A stretch of 64,000 nucleotides of DNA from Arcanobacterium phocisimile (GTDB lineage: Bacteria > Actinomycetota > Actinomycetes > Actinomycetales > Actinomycetaceae). The notes under the pieces were generated by a model. That model ran no database searches. It was not told the DNA's origin and was given only the letters and a program-made list of their open reading frames with translations. Positions 7,121 through 16,963 of the stretch are shown piece after piece. Numbering within the stretch: the stretch's first letter is position 1; each line of letters opens with the position of its first letter. The DNA lies in the NCBI RefSeq assembly GCF_016904675.1, contig NZ_CP070228.1:620001-684000 (forward strand), read 5' to 3'. A program made the position numbers and the translations under genes.

Positions 7121-10100
7121 ATGGGCGAGCAGTCTACATCTAGCCGCTATCCGCTCCACCGCAACGATGATGTGGTGGCATCCCCTAATTTCCCGCGCAT
7201 AGAAGAAGACATTCTGGCCTACTGGGAACAAGATGAAACGTTCCAGGCGTCCATTGACCAGCGGGAAGGCCGTGAATTCGTCTTCTACGATGGTCCTCCT
7301 TTTGCTAACGGTCTGCCGCACTACGGCCACCTGCTTACCGGCTACGTCAAGGACCTCGTAGCTCGCTACCAAACCCAGCGGGGCAACCGCGTTGAGCGCG
7401 TTTTTGGTTGGGATACCCACGGTCTACCAGCAGAACTTGAAGCAGAACGCATCCTTGGCATTGAAGATAAGTCTGAGATCGAAAAAATCGGTATCGAAAA
7501 GTTTAATGATGCCTGCCGTAGCTCGGTGATGAAATACGCCGCCGAATGGAAAGAATATGTCACCCGTCAAGCCCGCTGGGTGAATTTCGACGGCGGTTAC
7601 AAGACCCTCGATCCAACCTTTATGGAATCGGTCATCTGGTCCTTCAAGTCGCTCTATGACAAGGGCCTAGTCTACGAAGGCTACCGCGTCCTGCCATACT
7701 GCTGGAACGATCAAACCCCGTTGTCCAACCACGAATTGAAGATGGACGACGACGTCTACCAAGACCGTCAAGACCAAACCGTCACCGTCGGCTTGCGCAT
7801 GGAAACCGGTGAACTGGCCCTGATCTGGACCACCACACCATGGACCTTGCCATCCAACCTCGCCATCACCGTCGGCCCAGACATCGACTACGTCGTCGTC
7901 GAACCAACCGAAGGTGAACTCGCCGGTGAAAAAGTCATCATCGGAAAAGAACGCCTTGGCGCATACACCAAGGAACTCGGCGAAGAACCACGCATCGTCA
8001 AAGAAGTCAAAGGCCGCGACCTCGAAGGTCTACGCTACGAACCAATCTTCGACTACTACACGCGCGATTCGGAAGCCCCCGGACCAAACGCATGGAAGAT
8101 CTGCCTCGCAGACTACGTCACCACCGAAGACGGAACCGGACTCGTCCACACCGCACCATACGGTGAAGACGACATGTTCGTCCTCTCCGCAGCTGGCGTG
8201 AAGGTGATCGAAACCGTGGACGCAGGCGGTAAGTTCTTCGACGTCGTCTCGGACTATGCCGGCATGCACGTGTTTGACGCCAACCGGCCAATTATCAACG
8301 ACCTGCGGGACGCCACCGGCCCAATTGCCCGCCGGGATCCATCCGTGCGCGCCGTACTCGTTCAAGAAAAGTCCTATGTTCACTCCTACCCACACTGCTG
8401 GCGTTGCCGTAAACCACTGATCTACAAGCCAGTAACTTCTTGGTTCGTTGCCGTCACCAAATTCCGTGACCGCATGGTTGAACTTAACCAAGAAATCACC
8501 TGGCAGCCAGAACACATCAAGGACGGCATTTTCGGACACTGGCTCAAAGGTGCACGCGACTGGTCAATCTCGCGTAACCGTTACTGGGGAACCCCAATCC
8601 CAGTGTGGAAGTCTGACGATCCAGCCTACCCGCGTATCGACGTCTACGGATCCTTTGAAGAAATCGAACGTGACTTCGGCCGCCTGCCACGCGGACGCGA
8701 CGGCGAACCAAACCTGCATCGTCCATTCATCGATGATCTGACCCGACCAAACCCAGACGATCCAACCGGAAAGTCCACCATGCGTCGCGTCACCGACATC
8801 CTCGACGTCTGGTTCGACTCCGGCTCGATGTCCTACGCCCAGGTGCATTACCCGTTCAACAACGGTGACTGGTTCGAGTCTCACTTCCCAGGTGATTTCA
8901 TTGTTGAATACATCGGTCAGACCCGCGGCTGGTTCTACGTCATGCACGCGCTTTCGACCGCACTGTTTGACAAGCCAGCATTCACCTCGTGTATCTCACA
9001 CGGCATCGTGCTCGGAAACGACGGCCGCAAAGCCTCCAAGTCGTTGCGCAACTATCCAGACCCGATGGAAATGTTCAACGCCTACGGTTCAGATGCGGTG
9101 CGCTGGATGCTCATGAGCTCGCCAGTACTTCGCGGTGGAAACCTCGTTGTTGACGAAGCAGGTATCCGTGAAGCAATGCGTCACGTGATCTTGCCACTGT
9201 GGAACACCTGGTACTTCTATGCGCTCTACGCCGGCACGGTTGATGGCGGTAAGGGATACGTTTCGCAGGGCTTGACCAGCGAACCAACCGACGTGATGGA
9301 TCGCTACTTGCTTTCCCGCACCTCGATGCTGGCCCAAGAAGTCCGCGAATCCCTCGACGGCCTCGACATCCCAGCAGCAACCCAGGCAATCCGCGCCTAC
9401 CTCGATCTGCTCACCAACTGGTATGTGCGCACCTCGCGTGATCGTTTCTGGAACGAGGACAAGGCAGCCTTCGATACGCTCTACACGGTTTTGGAAACGT
9501 TGATGCGGATCGTTGCTCCGATGCTGCCGCTGATTTCGGAAGAGATCTGGCGTGGTTTGACTGGCGGACGTTCGGTTCACTTGACCGACTACCCAGAAGT
9601 GGGCGAGATCGACGCCGATCTGGTTGCCGTAATGGACGAAGTGCGTAACGTGGTCTCGGCTGCGCATTCGCTGCGTAAGGCTCACAAGCTGCGTGTCCGT
9701 CAGCCGTTGCGCACGTTGAGCGTGGTGACCAGCCTCGATTTGGCGCCATACGCTGAGCTGATCAAGAGCGAAGTGAACGTTAAGGATGTTCAGATCCAGT
9801 CCGCCTCCGAATCTGGTTTGGAAGTATCGACTGACCTGGCAGTTTTGCCTCGCGAGCTCGATCCGTCCGTCCGTAAGTTCACCTCGGCGCTGTTTAAGGC
9901 TGCTAAGAGTGGACAGTGGGAAGAGGTCGACGGTGGCGTCAAGATGCTTATTGACCCAGAAATCGTTCTCGAACCACACCAGTACGAATTGACGACGTCG
10001 GTAAGCGCCGAAGAAGGTTCGGTTGCAACCGTGTTGGCTTCCGGTGCGTTCGTGGTGCTCGATACGGTTCTCGACGCCGAACTTGAAGCTGAAGGTTATG

Positions 10101-10306
10101 CTCGTGACGTGATTCGTGCAATCCAAGATCAGCGCAAGGCGGAAGATCTTCACGTTGCCGATCGCATTCGACTAACCTTGACTGTTCCACAAGAGCGCAT
10201 CGATGCTGTTAAGACGCATGAAGAAATGATTTGTGCAGAAACTCTTGCAGTAGAATGCGAAGTTCTCAGTGGTGAATTCCAAGTTGCAGTAGAAAAGGTG
10301 AACTAA
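7121..10306 (+). CDS. ileS: isoleucine--tRNA ligase, eukaryote-like (IleS2) class
   Basis: A 1061-residue class I synthetase charging tRNA-Ile. The HIGH motif is in [20 protein letters not shown] (about residues 53-72), the form seen in eukaryotic-like and MupA-like IleS. The WWxFD-like segment of the class appears as [20 protein letters not shown], and the KMSKS loop reads [18 protein letters not shown], with Ala replacing Met. The central editing (CP1) domain and C-terminal anticodon-binding region are both present, so the length is normal for this class. The ATG at 7121 is preceded by GAGGAG, which the T-box leader can sequester. folC begins immediately after the stop. Confidence 0.97.
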   Translation: MGEQSTSSRYPLHRNDDVVASPNFPRIEEDILAYWEQDETFQASIDQREGREFVFYDGPPFANGLPHYGHLLTGYVKDLVARYQTQRGNRVERVFGWDTHGLPAELEAERILGIEDKSEIEKIGIEKFNDACRSSVMKYAAEWKEYVTRQARWVNFDGGYKTLDPTFMESVIWSFKSLYDKGLVYEGYRVLPYCWNDQTPLSNHELKMDDDVYQDRQDQTVTVGLRMETGELALIWTTTPWTLPSNLAITVGPDIDYVVVEPTEGELAGEKVIIGKERLGAYTKELGEEPRIVKEVKGRDLEGLRYEPIFDYYTRDSEAPGPNAWKICLADYVTTEDGTGLVHTAPYGEDDMFVLSAAGVKVIETVDAGGKFFDVVSDYAGMHVFDANRPIINDLRDATGPIARRDPSVRAVLVQEKSYVHSYPHCWRCRKPLIYKPVTSWFVAVTKFRDRMVELNQEITWQPEHIKDGIFGHWLKGARDWSISRNRYWGTPIPVWKSDDPAYPRIDVYGSFEEIERDFGRLPRGRDGEPNLHRPFIDDLTRPNPDDPTGKSTMRRVTDILDVWFDSGSMSYAQVHYPFNNGDWFESHFPGDFIVEYIGQTRGWFYVMHALSTALFDKPAFTSCISHGIVLGNDGRKASKSLRNYPDPMEMFNAYGSDAVRWMLMSSPVLRGGNLVVDEAGIREAMRHVILPLWNTWYFYALYAGTVDGGKGYVSQGLTSEPTDVMDRYLLSRTSMLAQEVRESLDGLDIPAATQAIRAYLDLLTNWYVRTSRDRFWNEDKAAFDTLYTVLETLMRIVAPMLPLISEEIWRGLTGGRSVHLTDYPEVGEIDADLVAVMDEVRNVVSAAHSLRKAHKLRVRQPLRTLSVVTSLDLAPYAELIKSEVNVKDVQIQSASESGLEVSTDLAVLPRELDPSVRKFTSALFKAAKSGQWEEVDGGVKMLIDPEIVLEPHQYELTTSVSAEEGSVATVLASGAFVVLDTVLDAELEAEGYARDVIRAIQDQRKAEDLHVADRIRLTLTVPQERIDAVKTHEEMICAETLAVECEVLSGEFQVAVEKVN

Positions 10307-11827
10307 ATGAATGACGCTATGGATTCGGCTCCTACGCCGGACGAGGTCGATGACAACAGTGAAGCGTTGGCTGCGCTTTTTGCCTCCCCGCTGTTTGCGG
10401 GGCCGGATCCTAGCGTCGTTTCTGATGTGCAGAGCCATGAGGAAGCCGAAGCTACCCAATGGGTAGAAGACGCTGAAGTGTATGCGCGTGTGCAGCAGAT
10501 TTACACCGCTATCGTCTCGCGTGCTCCCGAACACAAGGTTCAGCCTTCGCTTGATCGGGTGCGCCGCGCTCTAGATCTGATGGGTAACCCACAAGAGTCA
10601 TTCCGGACCATTCACATCACCGGAACAAACGGTAAGACGTCGACTGCACGTATCGTTGAAGCATTGTTGCGCGAACGCGGTTTGCGTACCGGGCGTTTTA
10701 CCTCCCCGCATTTGAGTTCGGTTCGGGAACGTATCTCGATTGACGGTCAAGCTATTTCGGCTACCGATTTCGTACAAACCTGGGATGATGTTGAACCGTT
10801 CATCGACATGGTGGATACGGAGTCCCAGGCGGCTGGCGGTCCGCGGATGTCGTTCTTCGAAGTGTTCACGGTGATGGCCTATTCGGCGTTCGCAATGGCA
10901 CCTGTTGACGTGGCTGTTGTGGAAGTAGGCATGGGCGGACGTTGGGATGCTACCAACGTGATCGACGCCGATGTTGCCATGATTATGCCGATCTCGCACG
11001 ATCATGAAAAGTGGCTTGGCCATGAATTGACCGATATCGCCTTTGAGAAGGTTGGTATCGTTAAGCCTGGTTCGACGCTTATTTTGGCGCCGCAAGATCC
11101 AGAAGTGCGCGCAATGGCATACGAGCAAGCCCACCGTGTCCAGGCCAATATCGTGGACAACTTCGAGGTATTGAGCCGCGAGGCTGCAGTTGGTGGTCAG
11201 CTCATTTCGTTGCGCACTCCGGCAGCCGTTTATGAAGACATCCCGTTGGCGATGCTCGGCGCCTACCAGGCTCAAAACGCGGCAGCTGCGTTGAGCGCAG
11301 TTGAAGCGTTCTTTGGTGGAGCCGCGCTACCGGCAAACGTGGTTGAACATGCGCTGATGTCTACCTCCTCGCCGGGCCGACTCGAAGTGGTGAAGTCTTC
11401 GCCACTGGTCATCGTTGATGCAGCCCATAATCCGGCTGGCGCGCGCGTGACTCGTGAGGGGCTCGAAGAGTATTTCCCTGGCCCGCGAGTAGCTGTGTTT
11501 AGCGCCATGGCAGATAAAGACGTAGCCGGTATTCTCACTGAGCTCGAACCTGCCTTCCATTCGATTGTGCTGACCGAAATGGTTGGGGATCGGGCCATGG
11601 ATATTGACGAACTACAGGAGATCGCCGTCGATATTTTCGGTGAAGATCGGGTTCGTGTCGAAACTGAACTGCTCGACGCGGTTGCGGCAGCAGTCGATAT
11701 TGCGGAAACTGTGGACCCGGATGCGATCGCTCCGGCCTCAGTCACCGTTCTTGGTTCTATAATGTTAGCCGGACACGCTCGTGAGCTTTTAGGAGCGAGC
11801 ATAGTTGATATGGAGTCCCACGCATGA
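10307..11827 (+). CDS. folC: bifunctional dihydrofolate/folylpolyglutamate synthase
   Basis: A 506-residue Mur-ligase-fold enzyme that adds glutamate to dihydropteroate or folate. The ATP loop HITGTNGKTSTARIVEALLR is near residue 105. It is followed by TSPHLSSVRERISIDG, the VVEVGMGGRWDATNVI segment and DAAHNPAGARV in the C-terminal domain, all FolC signatures. About 60 acidic residues precede the conserved domain, so the protein is somewhat longer than typical. The ATG directly abuts the ileS stop, and the 3' end overlaps ndk by 4 bp (ATGA), so ileS-folC-ndk probably form one transcript. Confidence 0.95.
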   Translation: MNDAMDSAPTPDEVDDNSEALAALFASPLFAGPDPSVVSDVQSHEEAEATQWVEDAEVYARVQQIYTAIVSRAPEHKVQPSLDRVRRALDLMGNPQESFRTIHITGTNGKTSTARIVEALLRERGLRTGRFTSPHLSSVRERISIDGQAISATDFVQTWDDVEPFIDMVDTESQAAGGPRMSFFEVFTVMAYSAFAMAPVDVAVVEVGMGGRWDATNVIDADVAMIMPISHDHEKWLGHELTDIAFEKVGIVKPGSTLILAPQDPEVRAMAYEQAHRVQANIVDNFEVLSREAAVGGQLISLRTPAAVYEDIPLAMLGAYQAQNAAAALSAVEAFFGGAALPANVVEHALMSTSSPGRLEVVKSSPLVIVDAAHNPAGARVTREGLEEYFPGPRVAVFSAMADKDVAGILTELEPAFHSIVLTEMVGDRAMDIDELQEIAVDIFGEDRVRVETELLDAVAAAVDIAETVDPDAIAPASVTVLGSIMLAGHARELLGASIVDMESHA

Positions 11828-12240
11828 GTGAGAAACAAACAACGCTAGTTCTGATCAAACCTGACGGTGTGCGACGCGGTCTGGTGGGCCAAATCTTGGC
11901 GCGTATCGAAACCAAAGGATACCTCCTTGACGATATTCGTATGGTGCAGGCGAGCGAAGAGCAGCTTGCTACGCACTACCACGAACTGGTTAATAAGCCG
12001 TTCTATCCAGGAATCGTGCGCTACATGACGTCCGGGCCACTGGTGGCGTTGCGCGTGAGTGGCCACCGGGTAATTGAGGGCGTGCGAGCACTGAGTGGAG
12101 CAACAGATCCTACCACCGCAGCTGCCGGTACGATTCGTGGCGATTACGGCTACGATACCGGCTCTGACGCTATCGAAAATCTCATTCATTCGTCGGATTC
12201 GCCGCAGTCTGCGGAACACGAGTTAGCCGTGTGGTTCTGA
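11824..12240 (+). CDS. ndk: nucleoside diphosphate kinase
   Basis: A 138-residue enzyme that transfers the gamma phosphate between nucleoside triphosphates and diphosphates. It begins with TTLVLIKPDGVRRGLVGQIL. The phospho-histidine is in ENLIHSSDSPQSAEHE, the usual N(V/L)IHGSDS site with Ser for Gly. Its length matches the family. It overlaps folC by 4 bp at its 5' end and dhaL by one base (TGATG) at its 3' end, indicating translational coupling. Confidence 0.96.
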   Translation: MSEKQTTLVLIKPDGVRRGLVGQILARIETKGYLLDDIRMVQASEEQLATHYHELVNKPFYPGIVRYMTSGPLVALRVSGHRVIEGVRALSGATDPTTAAAGTIRGDYGYDTGSDAIENLIHSSDSPQSAEHELAVWF

Positions 12241-12848
12241 TGTGGATCAACCAATGGATGCGTCTTGCCGCTGAACGTATCACCGACAACCGTGAATATC
12301 TCATTGGACTTGATCGCACTATCGGCGACGCCGATCACGGCGAGAACCTCGATCGTGGTTTCCGAGCAGTGGTTGACTATGTGGAGACGGCGAACGAAAC
12401 TGATGTGGCCGAACTTTTCCGCGGTATTGGATATACGTTGATTGCGCACGTTGGCGGCGCATCGGGTCCGTTGTTTGGTTCTGCTTATACTCGCATGGGC
12501 GAAGTGGCAACTAAAGAGCTGACCCCAACCATTATTGCCGCGATGCTCGATCGTGCTGTTGGTGGAATCCAAAAGCGCGGACATGTGGTTGCTGGCGAAA
12601 AAACTATGTTCGATGTGTGGCTTTCGGTCGCTGATGCGGTAAACCATGCTGTTGATGAAGGTGCTGATATCGATCAGTTGCGCGATGTTATCAGTGAAAG
12701 CGCTGAAGTAGCCGCCCAGGCAACCGTCGATATGGTTGCCACTAAGGGGCGGGCAGCTTATTTAGGGGAACGCACCATTGGACATATGGATCCAGGTGCG
12801 GCATCTTCACAACTCATCCTCCAAGCATTCTCGGAGTGTGTAAACTAG
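12240..12848 (+). CDS. dhaL: DhaL-type dihydroxyacetone kinase ADP-binding subunit
   Basis: About 202 residues matching the DhaL nucleotide-binding subunit. The Mg-ADP site is LDRTIGDADHGENLDRGF. It is followed by the GGASGPLFGSAYTRMG helix and the C-terminal GRAAYLGERTIGHMDPGAAS. In PTS-dependent dihydroxyacetone kinase, DhaL works with DhaK, which holds the substrate covalently, and DhaM, which delivers phosphate; neither is in this window. I choose the ATG at 12240, which overlaps the ndk stop as TGATG; an in-frame GTG at 12231 is the alternative. A lone DhaL between ndk and smc is unusual, and its partner may be elsewhere. Confidence 0.88.
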   Translation: MWINQWMRLAAERITDNREYLIGLDRTIGDADHGENLDRGFRAVVDYVETANETDVAELFRGIGYTLIAHVGGASGPLFGSAYTRMGEVATKELTPTIIAAMLDRAVGGIQKRGHVVAGEKTMFDVWLSVADAVNHAVDEGADIDQLRDVISESAEVAAQATVDMVATKGRAAYLGERTIGHMDPGAASSQLILQAFSECVN

Positions 12849-12852
12849 ACTC

Positions 12853-15800
12853 GTGCACCTCAAAACCCTCACTCTGCGTGGTTTTAAGTCGTTCGCATCG
12901 GCAACCACACTGCATTTTGAACCAGGGATAAACTGCGTTGTGGGTCCCAATGGATCCGGAAAATCGAACGTTGTTGACGCCCTGGCCTGGGTGATGGGCG
13001 AACAAGGCGCAAAGAATCTGCGCGGCGGCAATATGGCGGATGTTATTTTCGCTGGAACTGCCTCCCGGCAGGCGTTAGGACGCGCAGAAGTTTCGCTCAC
13101 AATCGATAACACTGACGGGGCGTTACCTATCGACTATTCTGAGGTGACCATTTCGCGCACCTTGTTTCGTGCCGGTGGTTCAGAATATGCGATTAACGGC
13201 ACGGCATGCCGATTGCTTGATATCCAAGAGCTACTGTCAGATACTGGCATGGGTCGGCAGATGCACGTCATTATTGGCCAAGGAAAACTCGACCAAGTCC
13301 TCACCGCCACTCCTGAAGATCGGCGTTCCTTCATCGAAGAAGCCGCCGGAGTGCTCAAGCATCGCCGTCGTAAAGAAAAAGCTTTGCACAAGCTGGACGC
13401 GATGCAAGCAAACCTGACGCGTATTGAAGATTTAGCAACCGAATTGCGCCGGCAACTGGGCCCGCTGGCCCGTCAAGCCTCCACTGCACGGCGAGCCCAA
13501 GCTATTCAGCAGCATGTTTTTGATGCGCGCGCCCGCCTGCTCGCCGACGATCTAGCCCAAGCCCAAGCGCGGCTAGCTAGCCACACCACTAACGAGGAAG
13601 TGCTGGCCGCTCGGCGAGCTGAAACCGATCAAGCCGTGGCGCGTGCCCGCGCTACGGTCAACGAGCTCGAAGCTGAACTTGCGCAAGAAATGCCCAAACT
13701 TGAGCAGCTCACTGACACCTGGCAGCGTGCCACCTCGCTCACCGAACGTTTCTCGTCGCTGCGCGCCTTGGCAATGGAACGTCAACGTTCGCTTACCCAC
13801 GCCAGTCCGCAAATTCACCGTGGTGAATCACCCGAGTCGATTCGGGAACGAGCTCAGGCTGCACGCAAGGAAGAAGAGGAGTTGCGGGCTGCAGTCCAGA
13901 AAGCCCACGACAACCTCACCGTCGTCGTCGCCAACCGGGAAAAAGCGGAAAGCGCCGAACGAGAAATCGATATCGAACTGTCCACCCTTAACCGGTCAAT
14001 TGCTGACCGACGTGAAGCCCTAGCGCGCCTCAACGGTCAACTCGCCACTGTTTCGTCGAAACTCGAAGCACTGAACGCTGAACGCGAGCGTGTCGTGAGC
14101 GCCGCAGCTGACGCCCAACGTCGTGCCCACGAAGCAGCCCAGCAGGTAGCCCAACTCGAACAAGACGTCGTGGCACATACCGACGGCGACGACACCCTCG
14201 CAATCGAACACGAAGAAGCAGCGAAGGATTTAGCGCACGCTCAAGAAAAACTTGAAGCTGCACGGGCCACCCTCACTCACGCCCAAGGCCAAACAGTTGC
14301 CTGGCAGACCAAAGCCGATACCCTCAAACTCTCCCTCGCCCCAGAAGATGCCACCGCCTGGGCACTCGAGACCTACCGTAGCGGCATCACCGGGCTCGTG
14401 CGCGACGCCATCAGTATCGACAGCGGATGGGAAGCCGGAATCGAAGCCGCCCTGCGCGGAATTGCCGAAGGCGTCGTGGTTGGCAGTATCGATGAGGCAA
14501 TCGACGCCTTGCGTGCCGCCCGCCATGCCAACGCCGGACACGTCGAACTGTTGGTCTCCGGAGCCCACACTGACCGCGACGAAGCGCTCGCCGTCGTCGA
14601 AAAAACAGGTATCGCAACCAACCAGGTACGCTCGGCAGCCTCGCTTATTCACGGTGACGACGACGTCGCACACGCCTTGCGTTACGCGCTCAACGACACG
14701 ATCGTGGCAGTAGATTTAGCGACTGCACGCGAACTCATGCATGCCGGAGCCCAGCGCGTAGCCACCCTCGCCGGCGACCTGCTCACCCCAACTACCGCCA
14801 GTGGTGGCGAAGTCGAGCACAGTGCAACACTGGCCCGCCAAGCCCTCTACGACGACGCCGTCACCCAAGCTCAGGTAGCACGCGAACACGAAGCGCAAGC
14901 TCAAGAAGAAATCGAGCAAGCCCATACAGAAGTGGCAGATAAGCAAAACAACTTCGACATCTTACAAAGCCAGCTCACCAGCCGCGACTCGCATATGGCT
15001 GCCGTGAGCGCCCAGCTCGGCGTACTGCGGCAAACCTTGGCCGCTGCCCAAAGCGAAGACGAACGATACGCCCAACGTATGGAACGTATCGATGCTGATA
15101 TTGCTGCCCGTACAGCGGAGCATGAAGAACTTGCACAACGTCATCAACATGCAACAACTGATCCGGATGACGGCTCTGACCTGCTTAACCAGCTCACCGC
15201 CAAACGCGAACACGCACACCGCACCACCGTTGAACTACGCACCAGCGAAACCGAAGCTCGGCTGGCGTTGCGCACTCGCGAAGAACGACTGCGAGCCATT
15301 GCTGGACGTGCCGATAGTTTAGAAAACACGGCAGAATCGGTGGCGGCCCGGATAGCTCAGGAAGAACGCGCCGCGCAGCGCCGTGCCCAAGCAGCCGCGG
15401 TTGCCCGCTCTATATACGACTATGCCGACCAAGCCTTGATTATTGCCCAACGCATTGTTGAAACGGCAAGTGCCGAGCGCACTGACTTCCAAGAAGCGCA
15501 CGCGTTGCGCGAAACCGAATTGGGTGCGGCACGTAAAGCTCTTGACACGGCGTTGGCTGATCAACGCCAGCTCGCCGATAACCACCACCAACACGAGCTT
15601 GTCTTGGCCGAGTTAACGCTGACGTACCGCCAGTTAGCTGAACGTGCGATCGCGGAGGCTGGTATGGAAGCTGAGACATTGATCGACGAATACGGGCCAC
15701 ACCAGCTCATTGAAGAAATTGAGCCGGAGGGCAGGGCCAAGTCTGGTGCGGGCGACGGTGGCGACGCGGGGGAGAACGACGGCCGGGCAATTCACCGCTA

Positions 15801-16467
15801 TCCGTATGTGCGCGCCGAGCAAGAAAAGCGGTTGGCGCGCGCCGAACGTGACCTGGCCAAGCTTGGAAAGATCAATCCGCTGGCGTTGGAAGAACATGCT
15901 GCGCTCGAAGAACGCCACACGTATCTTTCCGAACAACTCGCCGACCTGCGTCAATCACGCACCGACTTGCTACAGATCGTTGCCGACATCGACCAGCGCG
16001 TCCACGACGTGATGGCTGGGGCATTTGAGGACGTCGCCCGCGAATTCGCTGACATTTTCGGCCGGCTTTTCCCTGGGGGAGAAGGGCGGTTAGTATTGAC
16101 CGATCCGGAGTCAATTTTGACGACCGGAATCGATATCGAAGCACGCCCGCCAGGCAAACGTGTCAAGCGGTTGTCGTTGCTTTCTGGTGGTGAACGTTCG
16201 TTGACGGCGGTGGCTTTCTTGGTGGCGATTTTTAAGGCTCGCCCGTCCCCGTTCTATGTGATGGACGAAGTTGAGGCCGCGCTCGACGACGTGAATCTGT
16301 CGCGCTTGCTCGATATTTTTAACGAGTTGAAGAATAACTCGCAGTTGTTGGTGATTACGCACCACAAGCGCACGATGGAAATTGCGGATGCACTTTACGG
16401 TGTGGCGATGCGCGAAGGCGGAGTGACGTCGGTTATTTCGCAACGGCTCAAAGACGTCAGTCCGTAA
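12853..16467 (+). CDS. smc: chromosome segregation ATPase SMC
   Basis: This 1204-residue protein has the full SMC layout. The N-terminal ATPase half has Walker A VGPNGSGKSNVVDALAWVMG at residues 30-49. Long Ala/Glu/Gln-rich coiled coils (about 170-480 and 680-1010) flank the hinge near 500-650. The C-terminal half has signature LSLLSGGERSLTAVAFLV and Walker B FYVMDEVEAALDD. It compacts and helps segregate the chromosome, normally with ScpA and ScpB, which are not in this window. The start is a GTG 4 bp after the dhaL stop. A Gly-rich insertion near residue 960 is low-complexity. Confidence 0.97.
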   Translation: MHLKTLTLRGFKSFASATTLHFEPGINCVVGPNGSGKSNVVDALAWVMGEQGAKNLRGGNMADVIFAGTASRQALGRAEVSLTIDNTDGALPIDYSEVTISRTLFRAGGSEYAINGTACRLLDIQELLSDTGMGRQMHVIIGQGKLDQVLTATPEDRRSFIEEAAGVLKHRRRKEKALHKLDAMQANLTRIEDLATELRRQLGPLARQASTARRAQAIQQHVFDARARLLADDLAQAQARLASHTTNEEVLAARRAETDQAVARARATVNELEAELAQEMPKLEQLTDTWQRATSLTERFSSLRALAMERQRSLTHASPQIHRGESPESIRERAQAARKEEEELRAAVQKAHDNLTVVVANREKAESAEREIDIELSTLNRSIADRREALARLNGQLATVSSKLEALNAERERVVSAAADAQRRAHEAAQQVAQLEQDVVAHTDGDDTLAIEHEEAAKDLAHAQEKLEAARATLTHAQGQTVAWQTKADTLKLSLAPEDATAWALETYRSGITGLVRDAISIDSGWEAGIEAALRGIAEGVVVGSIDEAIDALRAARHANAGHVELLVSGAHTDRDEALAVVEKTGIATNQVRSAASLIHGDDDVAHALRYALNDTIVAVDLATARELMHAGAQRVATLAGDLLTPTTASGGEVEHSATLARQALYDDAVTQAQVAREHEAQAQEEIEQAHTEVADKQNNFDILQSQLTSRDSHMAAVSAQLGVLRQTLAAAQSEDERYAQRMERIDADIAARTAEHEELAQRHQHATTDPDDGSDLLNQLTAKREHAHRTTVELRTSETEARLALRTREERLRAIAGRADSLENTAESVAARIAQEERAAQRRAQAAAVARSIYDYADQALIIAQRIVETASAERTDFQEAHALRETELGAARKALDTALADQRQLADNHHQHELVLAELTLTYRQLAERAIAEAGMEAETLIDEYGPHQLIEEIEPEGRAKSGAGDGGDAGENDGRAIHRYPYVRAEQEKRLARAERDLAKLGKINPLALEEHAALEERHTYLSEQLADLRQSRTDLLQIVADIDQRVHDVMAGAFEDVAREFADIFGRLFPGGEGRLVLTDPESILTTGIDIEARPPGKRVKRLSLLSGGERSLTAVAFLVAIFKARPSPFYVMDEVEAALDDVNLSRLLDIFNELKNNSQLLVITHHKRTMEIADALYGVAMREGGVTSVISQRLKDVSP

Positions 16468-16542
16468 AAGTAGGCCTTGAGCATGGACGTGAACATGCGC
16501 CATCAGCACGACGTACCTAAAATGTGAGCGACTATATAGCGT

Positions 16543-16926
16543 TTGTTCGTTTCTTTTGGCGAATTTTCCGGGCACACTATAGGTGTGTGGTTCGCGTTGA
16601 GTGTAGTCGTTTTTGTTTTTCTTTGTGCAATGGGCGTTATCGGGCTCAGTGCATATAAGCGTCGTCCGCAACAAGGATTTGTTGAGGCATATCTGGATTC
16701 CGTCAAAGCTATTCGGCATCATGACGATGAAGCAGAACACATTGCTGTTGAGCATCAAGATGTTGCTGTCGCTGATGTTTTTTCTGCCTTCCCACAGTAC
16801 GAGGGAGATGCTTATATGAGTCCACGTGAACTCAATGATGCAGTTAGTGAGATCACGTCGGCAACTGGTGTGGATAAGGTCAAGAAAGTCGCAGATCAGT
16901 TCAAGAAGGAAGATCACGTCGCTTAA
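16543..16926 (+). CDS. small single-pass membrane protein of unknown function
   Basis: An ORF of up to 127 residues with one N-terminal hydrophobic helix (WFALSVVVFVFLCAMGVIGL) followed by a charged cytosolic tail rich in His, Asp and Glu. The start is uncertain. TTG at 16543 gives the longest frame, while GTG at 16585 places the helix at the very N terminus; neither has a clear ribosome-binding site. It lies between smc and ftsY on the same strand, and its stop is 38 bp before ftsY. I recognise no domain. Confidence 0.55.
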   Translation: MFVSFGEFSGHTIGVWFALSVVVFVFLCAMGVIGLSAYKRRPQQGFVEAYLDSVKAIRHHDDEAEHIAVEHQDVAVADVFSAFPQYEGDAYMSPRELNDAVSEITSATGVDKVKKVADQFKKEDHVA

Positions 16927-16933
16927 AGTTTAT

Positions 16934-16956
16934 TTTTCTCCCGTTCTGGGAGAAAA
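16934..16956 (+). promoter_or_regulatory. hairpin that includes the ftsY ribosome-binding site
   Basis: TTTTCTCCC (16934-16942) and GGGAGAAAA (16948-16956) are perfect 9-bp arms around GTTCT. The right arm holds GGGAG, the Shine-Dalgarno sequence for the ftsY GTG at 16964. The fold would mask it. It could also be a weak terminator, but only ATTAATA follows, not a T tract. Confidence 0.55.
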
Positions 16957-16963
16957 TTAATAC

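Noticed and set aside
9089-10153. 354-codon open frame antisense to ileS
   Set aside because: Shadow of the ileS reading frame, with no protein-like composition or start signal.
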